Assembly (NCBI RefSeq): GCF_027568395.1
Contig: NZ_JANKZL010000004.1
Coordinates: 417,722-481,721 of the forward strand
Direction of reading: 5' to 3'
Length of the DNA: 64,000 nucleotides
DNA from: Aminobacter sp. HY435
GTDB lineage: Bacteria; Pseudomonadota; Alphaproteobacteria; Rhizobiales; Rhizobiaceae
In this document: one piece after another, positions 8,386-17,402 of the stretch
Layout of the letters: the number at the start of each line of letters is the position of its first letter
How positions within the stretch are numbered: position 1 is the stretch's first letter
Notes under the pieces: model-generated
What the model saw: only the letters and a program-made list of their open reading frames with translations
Told to the model about the DNA's origin: nothing
Databases searched by the model: none
Program-made: the position numbers and the translations under genes

Positions 8386-9720
8386 TCAGGCCAACTGCCA
8401 CGCCATTCCGGCCAAGGCCGAAGCGGCCAGCACCACGATCATGTTGGCCTTGTAGCGGACCAGCGCCAGCCCCGCCCCGACGGCAATGCCTGCCGCCACC
8501 CAGTCGAACCGGCCGAAGTCGGGCGCAGGCAGCACGAGCGGTCCCCATGCGATTTCCCTGAAGCTGCCGAAGAGCACATGCAGGGCAAACCACACCGCCA
8601 GATTGGCGATGATTCCAACCACCGCGGCAGTCACCGCCGCCAGCCCGCTTGCCAGCCAGCGCACGTTGCGGACGGTCTCGACATAGGGCGCGCCAACAAA
8701 GATCCACAAAAAGCACGGCACGAAGGTGAACCACAGCGTCACCACGGCCCCGGCGACGCCGCCGGCAAGCGGCGCCAGCGCCGAAAGTCGTGCGCCGCCG
8801 AGAAAGCCGACAAACACCAGCACCAGGATCAGCGGCCCCGGCGTCGTCTCGGCAAGGCCGAGGCCGGTCAGCATCTCGTCCGGCTTCAGCCAGCCATAGA
8901 CCTCGACCGCCTGCTGCGCGACATAGGCCAGCACCGCATAGGCGCCGCCAAACGTCACCGCCGCCATCTTGGAAAAGAACACTGCCTCGGTCGTGTAGAC
9001 ATGGTCCGGGCCGAACGCCTGCCACAGCACAACAAGCGGCAGGAACCAGATCGCCAGCCAGGCGCCGAGCGTGGTGAAGAACCGCCGCGCGCTCGGCTTC
9101 GTCCATTCCGGCATGGTGTAGGCAACGTCGCCCTCGTCGCCGGCCCTGGCGACGACGGAACCGGCAAGCCCCGTCAGATGCAGCAGCGCACCGATTGCTG
9201 CCGCAGCGAGCACGATCAGCGGGAACGGCAGCTTGAGAAAGGCGATGGCGACAAAGGCGGCGATGGCGAGGATGACCATGCTACCGTTCTTCAACGCCCG
9301 CCTCGACACCTTGATCAGCGCCTCGAGCACGACTGCGAGCACGGCAGCCTTGAGGCCGAACAACAGGCCCTGCACCAGCGTGATGTGGCCGACAGTCATG
9401 TAGATGGCCGACAGGGCGGTGATGACCACGGCACCGGGCAGCACGAACAGCAGCCCGGCCACCAGCCCTCCCCTGATGCCATGCAGCAGCCAGCCGGAGT
9501 AGGTCGCAAGCTGCATCGCCTCGGGTCCAGGCAGGAGCATGCAGTAGTTCAGCGCATGCAGGAAACGCGGCTCATCAAGCCAACGCTTCTCGTCGACCAG
9601 TATCTTGTGCATCAAGGCGATCTGCCCGGCCGGCCCGCCGAAAGACAGCAGGCCGATCTTGGCGAAGGTTCGCGTCGCCTCACCGAACGAGGGCGCGGGT
9701 CTCGGCAGCGTCGCATCCAT
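8386..9720 (-). CDS. chrA: Chromate efflux transporter ChrA
   Basis: ChrA exports chromate across the inner membrane, driven by the proton-motive force. The 444-residue product is a long-chain (two-domain) CHR protein. It has two homologous halves, each opening with a conserved FGGP/FGGAY-type segment (KIGLLSFGGPAGQIALMH near residue 23 and KMAAVTFGGAYAVLAYV near residue 254), followed by PGP-containing loops (LLPGPEAMQLATYSGW; ETTPGPLILVLVF). About ten hydrophobic segments are visible. The ATG at 9720 lies one base after the chrB stop on the minus strand, so the two are tightly coupled. Confidence 0.93.
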   Translation of the reverse strand: MDATLPRPAPSFGEATRTFAKIGLLSFGGPAGQIALMHKILVDEKRWLDEPRFLHALNYCMLLPGPEAMQLATYSGWLLHGIRGGLVAGLLFVLPGAVVITALSAIYMTVGHITLVQGLLFGLKAAVLAVVLEALIKVSRRALKNGSMVILAIAAFVAIAFLKLPFPLIVLAAAAIGALLHLTGLAGSVVARAGDEGDVAYTMPEWTKPSARRFFTTLGAWLAIWFLPLVVLWQAFGPDHVYTTEAVFFSKMAAVTFGGAYAVLAYVAQQAVEVYGWLKPDEMLTGLGLAETTPGPLILVLVFVGFLGGARLSALAPLAGGVAGAVVTLWFTFVPCFLWIFVGAPYVETVRNVRWLASGLAAVTAAVVGIIANLAVWFALHVLFGSFREIAWGPLVLPAPDFGRFDWVAAGIAVGAGLALVRYKANMIVVLAASALAGMAWQLA

Positions 9721-9721
9721 G

Positions 9722-10534
9722 TCAAACCGCCCTTGCCGGCCAGTTGTGGGTTTCGTCGGTCGCGTGGCGGCACCAGCCATAGAGCCCGTCGTAGATCGTC
9801 ATGCCCATCTCGAGTTGGGCATGATCGTCGTCCTCGATCGCCGACAGGCCAAGCGATATGGCGAGAAGTCCAGCAGCCTGCGGCTCCGTGTCAAGCCGTG
9901 CCGTATCGGCTCCCCTGACGATACGGGCGAGATGCAGCAGTGCGGGATCGGTCAAGCCGAACTCCGATATCAGCGTGTCGAAGCTGCAGTCGTCGCCGCG
10001 ATGAGAATAGTGCACCTCCTTGATGTCGAAGGGGATGGCCCCGGTTTCGTCTGCGATGTCCTTGACCCATTCGGCGGAGACGAAATGGAAGACTGCAAGC
10101 GGATCGATGAAACGCCGGATCAGCCAGGGGCAGGCGATGCGATCGATCTTCGGCCGTGCTCGCGTCACCCATTCGCTCGGCCGGGGAAGTCCCGGCTCCA
10201 GACCGGGTGCCTCGCGCACCACCATCGGTCCGCCGGCGGCCTGCCAGGCATCGATGCCGCCTTCGAGCACGGCCGCATCCGCGCCCGCCGCCAGCAGCTT
10301 CGCCAGCGCGATCTCGCTGACATTATGGCCATGCGCGCAATAGACGACGATGCGGCGCCCTTCCGGCAACTGTGGCAGCCACTCGTCCACTTTCATGTGA
10401 TCGCGCCACAGGGCGGCCGCAATCCGCGTCGGAGCGGCGGCAAACACCGCCTCGCGGCGCACATCGACGATCAGCGGGCACTTTCCAGTACCGACGAGAC
10501 GGCTCAATTCTTGCGATGAGATCATTCTGGGCAT
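9722..10534 (-). CDS. chrB: Rhodanese-ChrB fusion, chromate resistance protein
   Basis: This 270-residue protein joins an N-terminal rhodanese domain (residues ~5-105, with ISSQELSRLVG, VDVRREAVF and VVYCAHGHNVSE, whose cysteine is the usual active-site position) to the C-terminal domain of the chromate-sensing/resistance protein ChrB. That second domain shows RARPKIDRIACPWLIRRFIDP, FVSAEWVKDIADETGAIPFD and EVHYSHRGDDCSFD. ChrB proteins act as chromate-responsive regulators or assist chromate detoxification; the rhodanese part could handle reactive sulfur or bind oxyanions. The ATG at 10534 follows GGAGGAAGG. It is co-transcribed with chrA. Confidence 0.9.
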   Translation of the reverse strand: MPRMISSQELSRLVGTGKCPLIVDVRREAVFAAAPTRIAAALWRDHMKVDEWLPQLPEGRRIVVYCAHGHNVSEIALAKLLAAGADAAVLEGGIDAWQAAGGPMVVREAPGLEPGLPRPSEWVTRARPKIDRIACPWLIRRFIDPLAVFHFVSAEWVKDIADETGAIPFDIKEVHYSHRGDDCSFDTLISEFGLTDPALLHLARIVRGADTARLDTEPQAAGLLAISLGLSAIEDDDHAQLEMGMTIYDGLYGWCRHATDETHNWPARAV

Positions 10535-10646
10535 GGTCCTTCCTCCGCACAACCCGGCGAAGGCGGAGCTTGGGCTCTTCAGCCTCACGGGGAGTCCACC
10601 ATGCCCCCGATATGCGAATTCTATTTGAAAGTGCCGGCGGTTTCAA

Positions 10647-11411
10647 TCATCTCAGCACGCCGTCCAGCGCCGGCAGACCGACGATAGCCGCAGTGGCGAT
10701 CAGCCCGTAGCAGATGCGCCGGAACGTGGCCTCGTTGGCGCGGCTGAACAGATGCGAGCCGATGTAGAGGCCGAGCGCGAAGGTCGGCCCGATGGTCAGC
10801 GACAGCCCCACCGTCTCCCAGGTCAGCAGCCCCGCGATCAGATAGCTGGTGACCGAAAGCACGCTCGATATGGCGAAGTAGAGCACGATGTTGGCGCGCA
10901 CCGTCAGCGGCTGGATGGCGCCGCCAAGCCAGTAGGCGACGACGGGCGGCCCGCCCACCTGGGCGGCACCCGAAAACAGCCCCGAGGTCATGCCTACGGC
11001 CGCCGTCAGGCTGGCGTGCGGGCGGCCGTGATAGCGCCAGCCCGACATCAGCAAGGCGAGCAGCCCGAAGACGATGGCAACGATCGCCCAGCGGATCGCC
11101 ACCCCGTCGACATGGATGAGCAGATAGGTGCCGGCAGGCACGCCAATGACCGCGCCGAGCGCCATGACGCTGACATTCGACCGGTCGGCGTTTCGCCATG
11201 CCCTGGGAATAAGGCCGGGGGTCAAGACGAGATCGACGAGCAAAAGCAACGGCACCGCAAGCTTTGCCCCGACAAGCGAACTCGCGACAGGCACGAAGAT
11301 CAGCGCCCCGCCGAAGCCGGAGAAGCCGCGCGCGCAACCGGCGACGAACGCGGTGACGACAAGGATCAGGATGGTGCTCGTTTGCAGGTCGAGCAAGAAG
11401 AAGTCTGGCAT
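10647..11411 (-). CDS. TSUP (TauE/SafE) family membrane permease
   Basis: This 254-residue protein of the TauE/SafE (TSUP) family has about eight hydrophobic segments in two similar halves. The family signature regions are the N-terminal FVAGCARGFSGFGGALIFVP and the middle GLFSGAAQVGGPPVVAYWL. TSUP members move sulfite, sulfonates or other organosulfur anions across the inner membrane, and the substrate cannot be told from sequence. It lies upstream of, and in the same direction as, rhodanese-chrB and chrA with a 112-base gap, so a sulfur/chromate oxyanion link is plausible. Its 5' side faces rplY. Confidence 0.85.
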   Translation of the reverse strand: MPDFFLLDLQTSTILILVVTAFVAGCARGFSGFGGALIFVPVASSLVGAKLAVPLLLLVDLVLTPGLIPRAWRNADRSNVSVMALGAVIGVPAGTYLLIHVDGVAIRWAIVAIVFGLLALLMSGWRYHGRPHASLTAAVGMTSGLFSGAAQVGGPPVVAYWLGGAIQPLTVRANIVLYFAISSVLSVTSYLIAGLLTWETVGLSLTIGPTFALGLYIGSHLFSRANEATFRRICYGLIATAAIVGLPALDGVLR

Positions 11412-11679
11412 GGCTGAAATTGCATTCGTGAACGTTCGTGCCGGCGTGATACAGGCACGACGACATTTGCGCGAGCAGCCACTGACAAATCAGTACGGAG
11501 CCAGTCGTCGCAGGCCCCCACGGTTGCACTTTTTGCCGCCGTCCGTTATAGAGCCGCCACCCGCGTAGACACCCTTGGAGGCAACGCGGCGGAAGGCCGC
11601 CTCACCCGGCGGCTTTCGACGTTTACGGATCAGGCTACATGCCCTCCGTAGGCGCTCCATACAACCGAAAGGAAATGCC

Positions 11680-12291
11680 ATGAGCGAAACATACGAGCTC
11701 AAGGCCGAAGCACGCGAACTGGTCGGTAAGGGGTCCGCCCGTGAAGTTCGTCGCAACGGCAAAGTGCCTGCAGTCATTTACGGCGACAAGCAGCCTCCCC
11801 TGGCCATCGCCCTGTCCTACAAGGACATTTTCTACAAGATCCATGGCGGCGGCTTCCTGACCACCGTGGCGACGATCGACGTCGACGGCAAGAAGATCAA
11901 GGTCCTGCCGAAGGACTACCAGCTCGATCCGGTCCGTGACTTCCCGATGCACGTCGACTTCCTGCGCGTTGGCGCAAACACCGAAGTCAACGTCCAGGTT
12001 CCGGTTCACTTCATCAATGAAGAGAAGTCGCCCGGCATCAAGCGCGGCGGCACGCTGAACATCGTCCGTCACGAGGTCGAGTTCCACTGCCCGGCCAACG
12101 CGATCCCCGAGTTCATCACCGTCGATCTCGACGGCACCGACATCGGCGATTCGATCCACATCTCGGCCGTCAAGCTGCCGAAGGGCGTGAAGCCCGTCAT
12201 CTCCGACCGCGATTTCACCATCGCAACGATCGCCGGCACCTCGGCGTCGAAGTCGGAAGAAGGCGCAACCGAGGCTGCCTCCGAGGCATAA
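11680..12291 (+). CDS. rplY: 50S ribosomal protein L25/general stress protein Ctc
   Basis: The 203-residue long form of L25 (CTC type) binds 5S rRNA in the large subunit. The N-terminal L25 domain ([30 protein letters not shown]) is followed by the beta-rich TL5 C-terminal domain. The protein ends in an acidic/alanine tail ([14 protein letters not shown]). The ATG at 11680 has AAAGGA upstream. A short GCGGC/GCCGC hairpin sits in the leader near 11587-11601. Pth follows after 26 bases, the usual rplY-pth-ychF order. Confidence 0.97.
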   Translation: MSETYELKAEARELVGKGSAREVRRNGKVPAVIYGDKQPPLAIALSYKDIFYKIHGGGFLTTVATIDVDGKKIKVLPKDYQLDPVRDFPMHVDFLRVGANTEVNVQVPVHFINEEKSPGIKRGGTLNIVRHEVEFHCPANAIPEFITVDLDGTDIGDSIHISAVKLPKGVKPVISDRDFTIATIAGTSASKSEEGATEAASEA

Positions 12292-12317
12292 TCGGCGCAT
12301 ACCCGGAGGACCCGAAC

Positions 12318-13055
12318 ATGCTGCTCTTTGCAGGTCTCGGCAATCCGGGTACGCAATACCAGAACAACCGGCACAATGTCGGCTACATGGCGGCGGACGC
12401 AATTGCCCGCCGCCATTCGTTTTCGCCCTGGACGAAAAAGTTCAAGGCGCTGATCGCCGAGGGCACGATTGCCGGCGAAAAGATCATCCTGATCAAGCCG
12501 CAGACTTTCATGAACCTGTCAGGCCAGTCGGTCGGCGAAGCCATGCGCTTCTACAAGCTTGCGCCGTCCGATCTCTCCGTCTTCTATGACGAACTCGACC
12601 TTGCCGCAGGCAAGGTGCGCGTCAAGATCGGTGGCGGTGCCGGCGGCCACAACGGCATCCGCTCGATCGACCAGCACATTCCCAAGGACTATCGCCGCGT
12701 CCGCATCGGCATCGGCCATCCCGGGGTCAAGGAGATGGTGCACGGCCATGTGCTCGGCGACTTCGCCAAGGCCGACAAGGAGTGGCTCGAGCCGCTGCTC
12801 GAGACCATCGCCGACAATGCCGATCTGGTCGCCAGGGGCGACGATGCCGGCTTCATGAACAAAGTGACGGTTGTCCTGCGCGACAGGCTGCAGCCGACCG
12901 GTGCAGATGATACGCCGCCGCCGAAAGCGCCCAAGCAGCAGGCACCGAAGGCCCAGAGCCACATCCGCCAGGCCCGCCCGAACCAGCCTGTCATCAAGGT
13001 TCCCGAGACCGGCCCGATGGCCGCGATGCTGAAGAAGCTGCTCGGCAAGGACTGA
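12318..13055 (+). CDS. pth: Peptidyl-tRNA hydrolase
   Basis: Pth cleaves the ester bond of peptidyl-tRNAs released prematurely from ribosomes. Catalytic features are visible: [18 protein letters not shown], holding the conserved Asn (~9) and His (~19), then [13 protein letters not shown] and [16 protein letters not shown] with the conserved Asp, then [13 protein letters not shown]. At 245 residues it is longer than the E. coli enzyme because of a proline/lysine/glutamine-rich C-terminal extension (from ~residue 190) that ends in a short helix [11 protein letters not shown]. Such tails are common in rhizobial Pth. AGGA precedes the ATG. Confidence 0.97.
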   Translation: MLLFAGLGNPGTQYQNNRHNVGYMAADAIARRHSFSPWTKKFKALIAEGTIAGEKIILIKPQTFMNLSGQSVGEAMRFYKLAPSDLSVFYDELDLAAGKVRVKIGGGAGGHNGIRSIDQHIPKDYRRVRIGIGHPGVKEMVHGHVLGDFAKADKEWLEPLLETIADNADLVARGDDAGFMNKVTVVLRDRLQPTGADDTPPPKAPKQQAPKAQSHIRQARPNQPVIKVPETGPMAAMLKKLLGKD

Positions 13056-13233
13056 GCGACCCGCAAGGGCTTTCGCCTCGGGTCATGCGACAAGGGCGCG
13101 CAATACCCCTGCAGTCCGACGCAACCGTCCGGCGAGGTGCTGTCCAAAGCCCCTACGCTCGGTGAAGGCTCCTGACATAAATCCGACAGACCCCATGGTA
13201 GGAATTGCTCTTTGGCAACAAGGAGCGGTTCCG

Positions 13234-13773
13234 ATGGTCTCTTCGGGCACCGACGTCATCTACATGTTCGCAATGTCGCTCGACGGCTTCATTGCCCGCG
13301 AGGACGGTACGTTTGACTGGCTCGACAACTTTCCACCTGACGACGACTACGACTTTTCCGGATTCATGGCGTCGCTGAGCGGCATCGTCATGGGGCGAGC
13401 AACCTATGATGTGGTGCGGCGCCACGACGAGTGGGCCTACGCGAAGTACCCCTGCCTGATCGCAACCTCGCGCCCGCTCGACAACCTGCCCGAAAACGCC
13501 GAGGCAATGGCCGGAACCCCTGCCGAAATGCTGGAAAATCTTCGCGCGCGAGGGGCAACGGGGCGCATCTGGCTGCTCGGTGGCGGCGACCTTGCCCGCC
13601 AGTTCATGGATGCCGGCCTGCTTGACACGATCGAGATCGGAACGATCCCCGTCATCCTCGGCTCGGGCATTCCAGCCTTCGGCGGCAAGCAGGCGGATCG
13701 CTGGCTCGACCTCGCCTTTGCCAAGCCCTTGGCCAATGGCGCGGTGCACGCGCAGTACCGCGTGCGTCGCTGA
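13234..13773 (+). CDS. Dihydrofolate reductase-like (RibD C-terminal domain) protein
   Basis: This 179-residue single-domain protein has the RibD C-terminal/DHFR fold, an NADPH-dependent reductase fold. It shows an N-terminal YMFAMSLDGFIAREDG strand, GIVMGRATYDVV, LIATSRPL, a GRIWLLGGGDLARQFMDAGLLD cofactor region, and GIPAFGG. The real substrate is unknown, because such stand-alone proteins are neither FolA nor RibD. The ATG at 13234 has AGGAG at ideal spacing, which argues against the longer in-frame start. It lies between pth and ychF and may have its own promoter. Confidence 0.85.
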   Translation: MVSSGTDVIYMFAMSLDGFIAREDGTFDWLDNFPPDDDYDFSGFMASLSGIVMGRATYDVVRRHDEWAYAKYPCLIATSRPLDNLPENAEAMAGTPAEMLENLRARGATGRIWLLGGGDLARQFMDAGLLDTIEIGTIPVILGSGIPAFGGKQADRWLDLAFAKPLANGAVHAQYRVRR

Positions 13774-13846
13774 AAGACTTGACGATCCGAGGTCCTATCG
13801 CCCATAGCCCTGTTCAAATTCCGATTTCCCGATAGGACCAATCACC

Positions 13847-14950
13847 ATGGGTTTCAAATGCGGCATCGTTGGCCTGCCCAACGTTGGCAAATCGACGCTT
13901 TTCAACGCGCTGACGCGCACGGCAGCCGCGCAGGCCGCAAACTATCCCTTCTGCACCATCGAGCCGAACACCGGCGAAGTGGCTGTGCCGGACCCGCGTC
14001 TCAAGCAGCTGGCCAACATCGCCAAGTCGAAGGAGATCATCCCGACCCGCATCTCCTTCGTCGACATCGCCGGCCTCGTGCGCGGCGCATCGAAAGGTGA
14101 AGGCCTGGGCAACCAGTTCCTCGCCAACATCCGCGAAGTCGACGCCATCGTGCACGTGCTGCGCTGCTTCGAAGACGACGACATCACCCATGTCGAGGGC
14201 CGCATCGACCCGGTCGCCGACGCCGAGACGGTCGAGACCGAGCTGATGCTCGCCGACCTCGAAAGCCTCGAGCGCCGCATCGTGCAGTTCCGCAAGCGAG
14301 CGGCCAGCAAGGACAAGGAAGCAACCACGGTCCTGCCGATGATGGAACAGGCGCTCGCCCTGCTGCAGGACGGCAAGCCGGCGCGCCTGCTGCTCAAGGG
14401 CATCGCGGCCGAGGATCTCGCCATCCTGCAGGGCCTGAATCTTCTGACCTCGCACCCCGTGCTCTATGTCTGCAACGTCGCCGAAAGCGACGCGGCGACC
14501 GGCAACGAGCATACCGCAGCGGTCCAGAAGATGGCCGAGGCGCAGGGCGCCGGCGTCGTCATCATCTCGGCCGCGATCGAGGCCGAAGTGGCGCAGCTGC
14601 CGGACGAGGAAGCGCAGGAATTCCTCGCCGACATGGGTCTCGACGAGCCGGGCCTGGATAAGCTGATTCGCGCCGGCTACGAGCTCCTGCACCTCATCAC
14701 CTACTTCACCGTCGGCCCCAAGGAGACGCGCGCCTGGACCGTGCACAAGGGCGCCAAGGCGCCGCAGGCGGCGGGCGTCATCCACACCGACTTCGAACGC
14801 GGCTTCATCCGCGCCCAGACCATCGCCTTCAACGACTTCGTTACGCTCGGCGGCGAAGTTCCGGCCAAGGAAGCCGGCAAGGCACGCGACGAAGGCAAGG
14901 AATACGTCGTCCAGGACGGCGACGTCATGCTGTTCAAGTTCAACACCTGA
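13847..14950 (+). CDS. ychF: Redox-regulated ATPase YchF (Obg family)
   Basis: YchF/OLA1 is a P-loop protein of the Obg family that hydrolyses ATP rather than GTP and associates with ribosomes and stress responses. At 367 residues it has the normal length. It carries the P-loop [15 protein letters not shown] (residues ~8-22), the G3 region [21 protein letters not shown], and the C-terminal TGS domain ending [13 protein letters not shown]. It is followed by a perfect stem-loop terminator. It is the last gene of the translation-related block rplY-pth-ychF. Confidence 0.97.
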   Translation: MGFKCGIVGLPNVGKSTLFNALTRTAAAQAANYPFCTIEPNTGEVAVPDPRLKQLANIAKSKEIIPTRISFVDIAGLVRGASKGEGLGNQFLANIREVDAIVHVLRCFEDDDITHVEGRIDPVADAETVETELMLADLESLERRIVQFRKRAASKDKEATTVLPMMEQALALLQDGKPARLLLKGIAAEDLAILQGLNLLTSHPVLYVCNVAESDAATGNEHTAAVQKMAEAQGAGVVIISAAIEAEVAQLPDEEAQEFLADMGLDEPGLDKLIRAGYELLHLITYFTVGPKETRAWTVHKGAKAPQAAGVIHTDFERGFIRAQTIAFNDFVTLGGEVPAKEAGKARDEGKEYVVQDGDVMLFKFNT

Positions 14951-14959
14951 TTTCGCCGA

Positions 14960-14996
14960 GATCGCGCCGCATATGGCGGCGCGATCTATTCCTTAT
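14960..14996 (+). terminator. Terminator after ychF
   Basis: A perfect 11-base inverted repeat (GATCGCGCCGC at 14960-14970 and GCGGCGCGATC at 14976-14986) has a five-base loop and is followed by a T-rich stretch. It marks the edge between the core genes and the AT-richer accessory operon. Confidence 0.85.
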
Positions 14997-15085
14997 ATTT
15001 CAATACGTTATCTAGTCGCGCATTAGCCTATTGAGGCCGCCCTCTCGCCGTGTCGCGACCATGGAACGATGGCGATGTGCGACAA

Positions 15086-16165
15086 TTAGTCCTGCCAATC
15101 CTCGTCGAGAGACAGAGGATCAATTCTCGGCTGACCAAAGAAAGCTTGGCGGTGAAGATGGATGTTCACCCTGACCGCCACGTTTTTTTGAGGGGTATCC
15201 ACACCGAGCTCGGCGTTCACCGTGGTGTTACGGATCATTTCCTCACCCCAGATGCCTAAATTGTCATCCCACTCATCGCTGCCGACCACGGCTAGCGCGG
15301 CATCCCTAAAATCCCACTCGTCGTCCTTGTTCCGAGCGATGTACCATGCGGTATCTGTCGGATAATCAATTCGGTCGAGTGGGCGGTTGGCAAACCCGCT
15401 GGGTTCCCTCGGGCGTGTGCTACCCCAATCGCCATAAATGACACGCTCGCGGTTCGAGTTTCGCGCGATCTGATCTACAAGTGTGCGATTGGTAAACGGT
15501 ACGACTGAAGGCGCCTCGTCATTGAAGTTGGTGAACATTCGCGGGATTGAGGTGCACGAGCATATCACCGGAACTACAGGGTTGATGGCTGCCAGCGATG
15601 TGCGCATAAGGCCGGTGAACTTTGCGGCAAGCGACAGCGCATCATTGGTCCACCCGCCCTCCAGGATGATCGCAAAATCGGCTGTACCCTCGGCGTTGAT
15701 CGCCCCGATGATCTGATCGAGATTGTTCGGCAGAGGGTCGATCATGATGCGGAAACAGTATGACCGCCCCAATTGCCGAACGGCCTGCATTTGCTGTCTG
15801 ATTTCCGCTTCAGATAAGCCAATCGTCTGAATACAAGGCATGACCTCTTCATATTCGGCGATGAAGCCTACCCAATTCGCGTACGCGTGGGAAGGATCTA
15901 GGAGCGCCGAGTATTCCTGCTGAGCAGTGCTTTGGTCGTTGGTGATCTCATAGTCGCGATCCAAATCTAAGAAATAGGGGCGGTGTGGGAACGCCCGCTC
16001 AATCCTCGAAATTGTCCGCGACAGTGATTTCGAATTGGCCCACGGGGCCAAAAGAAAGCACGGGGTCATCCGGTCTTTGGTAGCTCCAGGAAGATATTCA
16101 AGACCAGTCATTTCGCTCGCGCGGACCGCAAGCGTAGGAACGTACTTGATGCCTTCTAGAACCAT
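15086..16165 (-). CDS. Beta-family protein (phage T4 'beta protein'-like)
   Basis: This 359-residue protein matches my recollection of the Beta protein family (PF14350), found in phages and in accessory regions of bacteria. It begins VLEGIKYVPTLAVRASEM, has FLLAPWANSK and FFLDLDRDY-type blocks, and a barrel-like pattern (FAIILEGGWTND). Its late region has ERVIYGDWGSTRPRE and VGSDEWDDNLGIWGEE. No biochemical function is established. It is the third gene of an operon after a membrane protein and an ImmA/IrrE protease, eight bases from the latter. Its base composition is visibly lower in GC than ychF or corA, which suggests acquisition. Confidence 0.75.
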   Translation of the reverse strand: MVLEGIKYVPTLAVRASEMTGLEYLPGATKDRMTPCFLLAPWANSKSLSRTISRIERAFPHRPYFLDLDRDYEITNDQSTAQQEYSALLDPSHAYANWVGFIAEYEEVMPCIQTIGLSEAEIRQQMQAVRQLGRSYCFRIMIDPLPNNLDQIIGAINAEGTADFAIILEGGWTNDALSLAAKFTGLMRTSLAAINPVVPVICSCTSIPRMFTNFNDEAPSVVPFTNRTLVDQIARNSNRERVIYGDWGSTRPREPSGFANRPLDRIDYPTDTAWYIARNKDDEWDFRDAALAVVGSDEWDDNLGIWGEEMIRNTTVNAELGVDTPQKNVAVRVNIHLHRQAFFGQPRIDPLSLDEDWQD

Positions 16166-16173
16166 TTATGAGC

Positions 16174-16686
16174 CTATACTTCCGCCAATGTCGACAATCG
16201 GATTTCCATTGCAGCTTTCGACACTTCGAAACTGTCTGCAAGGCTTTCAATGGTCGCCTCGGTGATTATCCCTCCAAACTCTTCTCGGAGTTTCTTCTCG
16301 ACCAGCGGCAGCGGCATAACAAGATCAGCGGCGAGACGGTTTGCCTCGTACTCGATGCGCTCAGGCGCGCCCGAGCGGTACAGCACATTGTCGGTGATCC
16401 CATCGGGCGAAGCATCGATCACATCCTTGTGAAGCAAGAAATGGGACAATTCGTGCCCGATCGTAAAACGCTGTCGTTCTCGCGCCTCGTTGCGATTTAC
16501 CTTGATTACGTATCGATCGCCCTCACGCGCGACCTGTCCGGACACACCAGTCCGCATGGATGAAACCTTTATGTCGACGTCCAACGCCTTCGCTAGGCTG
16601 CCAAGTTTCACCGGGTAATCTGAGAGGTACTGCTTCACAACTGCGGCTTGGGCAGGCGAAATCCTTCTAAACTCTCTAGATGCCAT
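16174..16686 (-). CDS. ImmA/IrrE family zinc metallopeptidase
   Basis: This 170-residue ImmA/IrrE protein is a soluble zinc protease family whose known members cleave XRE-type repressors (ImmA of ICEBs1; IrrE of Deinococcus, which cleaves DdrO). The zinc site is intact: HELSH at residues 78-82, with a third-ligand candidate E114 in YEANRLAADLVMP. It has no HTH domain of its own and no XRE partner is adjacent, unlike the typical pair. It sits between the membrane-protein gene (9-base gap) and the Beta-family gene (8-base gap), so the three are one operon. The substrate is unknown and may be the Beta protein or a remote repressor. Confidence 0.88.
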   Translation of the reverse strand: MASREFRRISPAQAAVVKQYLSDYPVKLGSLAKALDVDIKVSSMRTGVSGQVAREGDRYVIKVNRNEARERQRFTIGHELSHFLLHKDVIDASPDGITDNVLYRSGAPERIEYEANRLAADLVMPLPLVEKKLREEFGGIITEATIESLADSFEVSKAAMEIRLSTLAEV

Positions 16687-16695
16687 CTTTGCCTC

Positions 16696-17133
16696 CTATC
16701 GTGTCTCGTCCATGGGGTCATTTCCCCATTCTTTTTCTTGTTCCAAGTCCTTGATTACCTTGAAGTTAAGATCGACGATCATCTTCCGTATTTTCACTTC
16801 TGCGAGGGCTTCTTCGGACACTTCCCGCGCGGTTTTTTCCGCAGCTTTTTGTGCCACATTGGTCGCCTCGGTCTTGAGGCCAGGTATCGTGTAAAACGCG
16901 ACAACACCGATACCGATGGCAACCGCAGCAAGCACTGCCGTAACCGCCGTCAACATCACGCTCAGAAAGCTGAGATACGTCGGCAAACTCAGAGATGGTT
17001 CTTCCTGTGGCCCCGGTAGGCCGTCAACCGCATCGACAACGCCTAGAGACAAAAGCAGGTAGCAAACGACCAGGCCGCCGATGAAAACCGCGATGTACGA
17101 AACCGTCCGCACAAACCAACCCCCGACAATCAC
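16696..17133 (-). CDS. Small two-helix membrane protein with cytoplasmic coiled coil
   Basis: This 145-residue protein has two hydrophobic segments (residues ~10-32 and ~52-82, the latter ending VVAFYTIPGL) separated by a short proline/glutamate-rich loop. A charged helical tail follows (~90-145, EATNVAQKAAEKTAREVSEE) that should form a coiled coil. I recognise no family. The start is a GTG at 17133; no upstream ATG exists in frame, and the ribosome site is weak, so a GTG seven codons in is possible. It is the first gene of the accessory operon and could be its membrane effector or anchor. Confidence 0.65.
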   Translation of the reverse strand: MIVGGWFVRTVSYIAVFIGGLVVCYLLLSLGVVDAVDGLPGPQEEPSLSLPTYLSFLSVMLTAVTAVLAAVAIGIGVVAFYTIPGLKTEATNVAQKAAEKTAREVSEEALAEVKIRKMIVDLNFKVIKDLEQEKEWGNDPMDETR

Positions 17134-17307
17134 CGCATAACCAGCAGGCCCACGTTCCCCTAACGTTCCGGAAAAGCTGTACCAAGTTCACCAGATTATT
17201 CAATACCTCGGAATAGGTTACTGCCAACTTGTCGAGGCGTGTCCAAGCGCTGAGCACCAACAGAGCGGGGCGACGAGGACGACTTACAATTGCTGGGAAA
17301 CAAACAA

Positions 17308-17328
17308 GGGCCGGTCAGTGACCGGCCC
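17308..17328. terminator. Stem-loop, 10-base perfect arms
   Basis: GGGCCGGTCA at 17308-17317 is the exact reverse complement of 17319-17328, with a near-zero loop. It lies upstream of the accessory operon, between its promoter side and the candidate RNA. It has no long T-run, so it may instead be an operator or an insulating terminator. Confidence 0.45.
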
Positions 17329-17385
17329 TGTGGCCTCACCCTGCGCGTACATCCGGCGTCAGGGGCAGCGCTCCGTGCCCGACCA

Positions 17386-17402
17386 TTAACTTTTCATTAA
17401 CC
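17386..17402 (+). promoter_or_regulatory. CtrA-type box
   Basis: TTAA-N7-TTAACC is an exact match to the half-site spacing of the alphaproteobacterial cell-cycle regulator CtrA (TTAA-N7-TTAA). It lies just upstream of a structured, terminator-ended segment and about 220 bases before corA. Binding is inferred from the motif only. Confidence 0.5.

Noticed and set aside
7957..9918. A 653-codon open frame on the + strand over chrA
   Set aside because: It is antisense to chrA, is rich in Arg, His, Gln and Gly, and has no recognisable domain. GC-rich genomes give such frames by codon-position bias.
14990..17220. Direct repeats (att-like) bounding the 15-17 kb accessory operon
   Set aside because: Only an 8-base TTCAATAC match is seen on the two sides, which is expected by chance; no integrase or tRNA gene is present.
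17024..17260. A 78-codon frame on the minus strand upstream of the membrane-protein gene
   Set aside because: It overlaps the better-supported membrane-protein frame, and its composition (Trp, Arg and Cys scattered) looks random.
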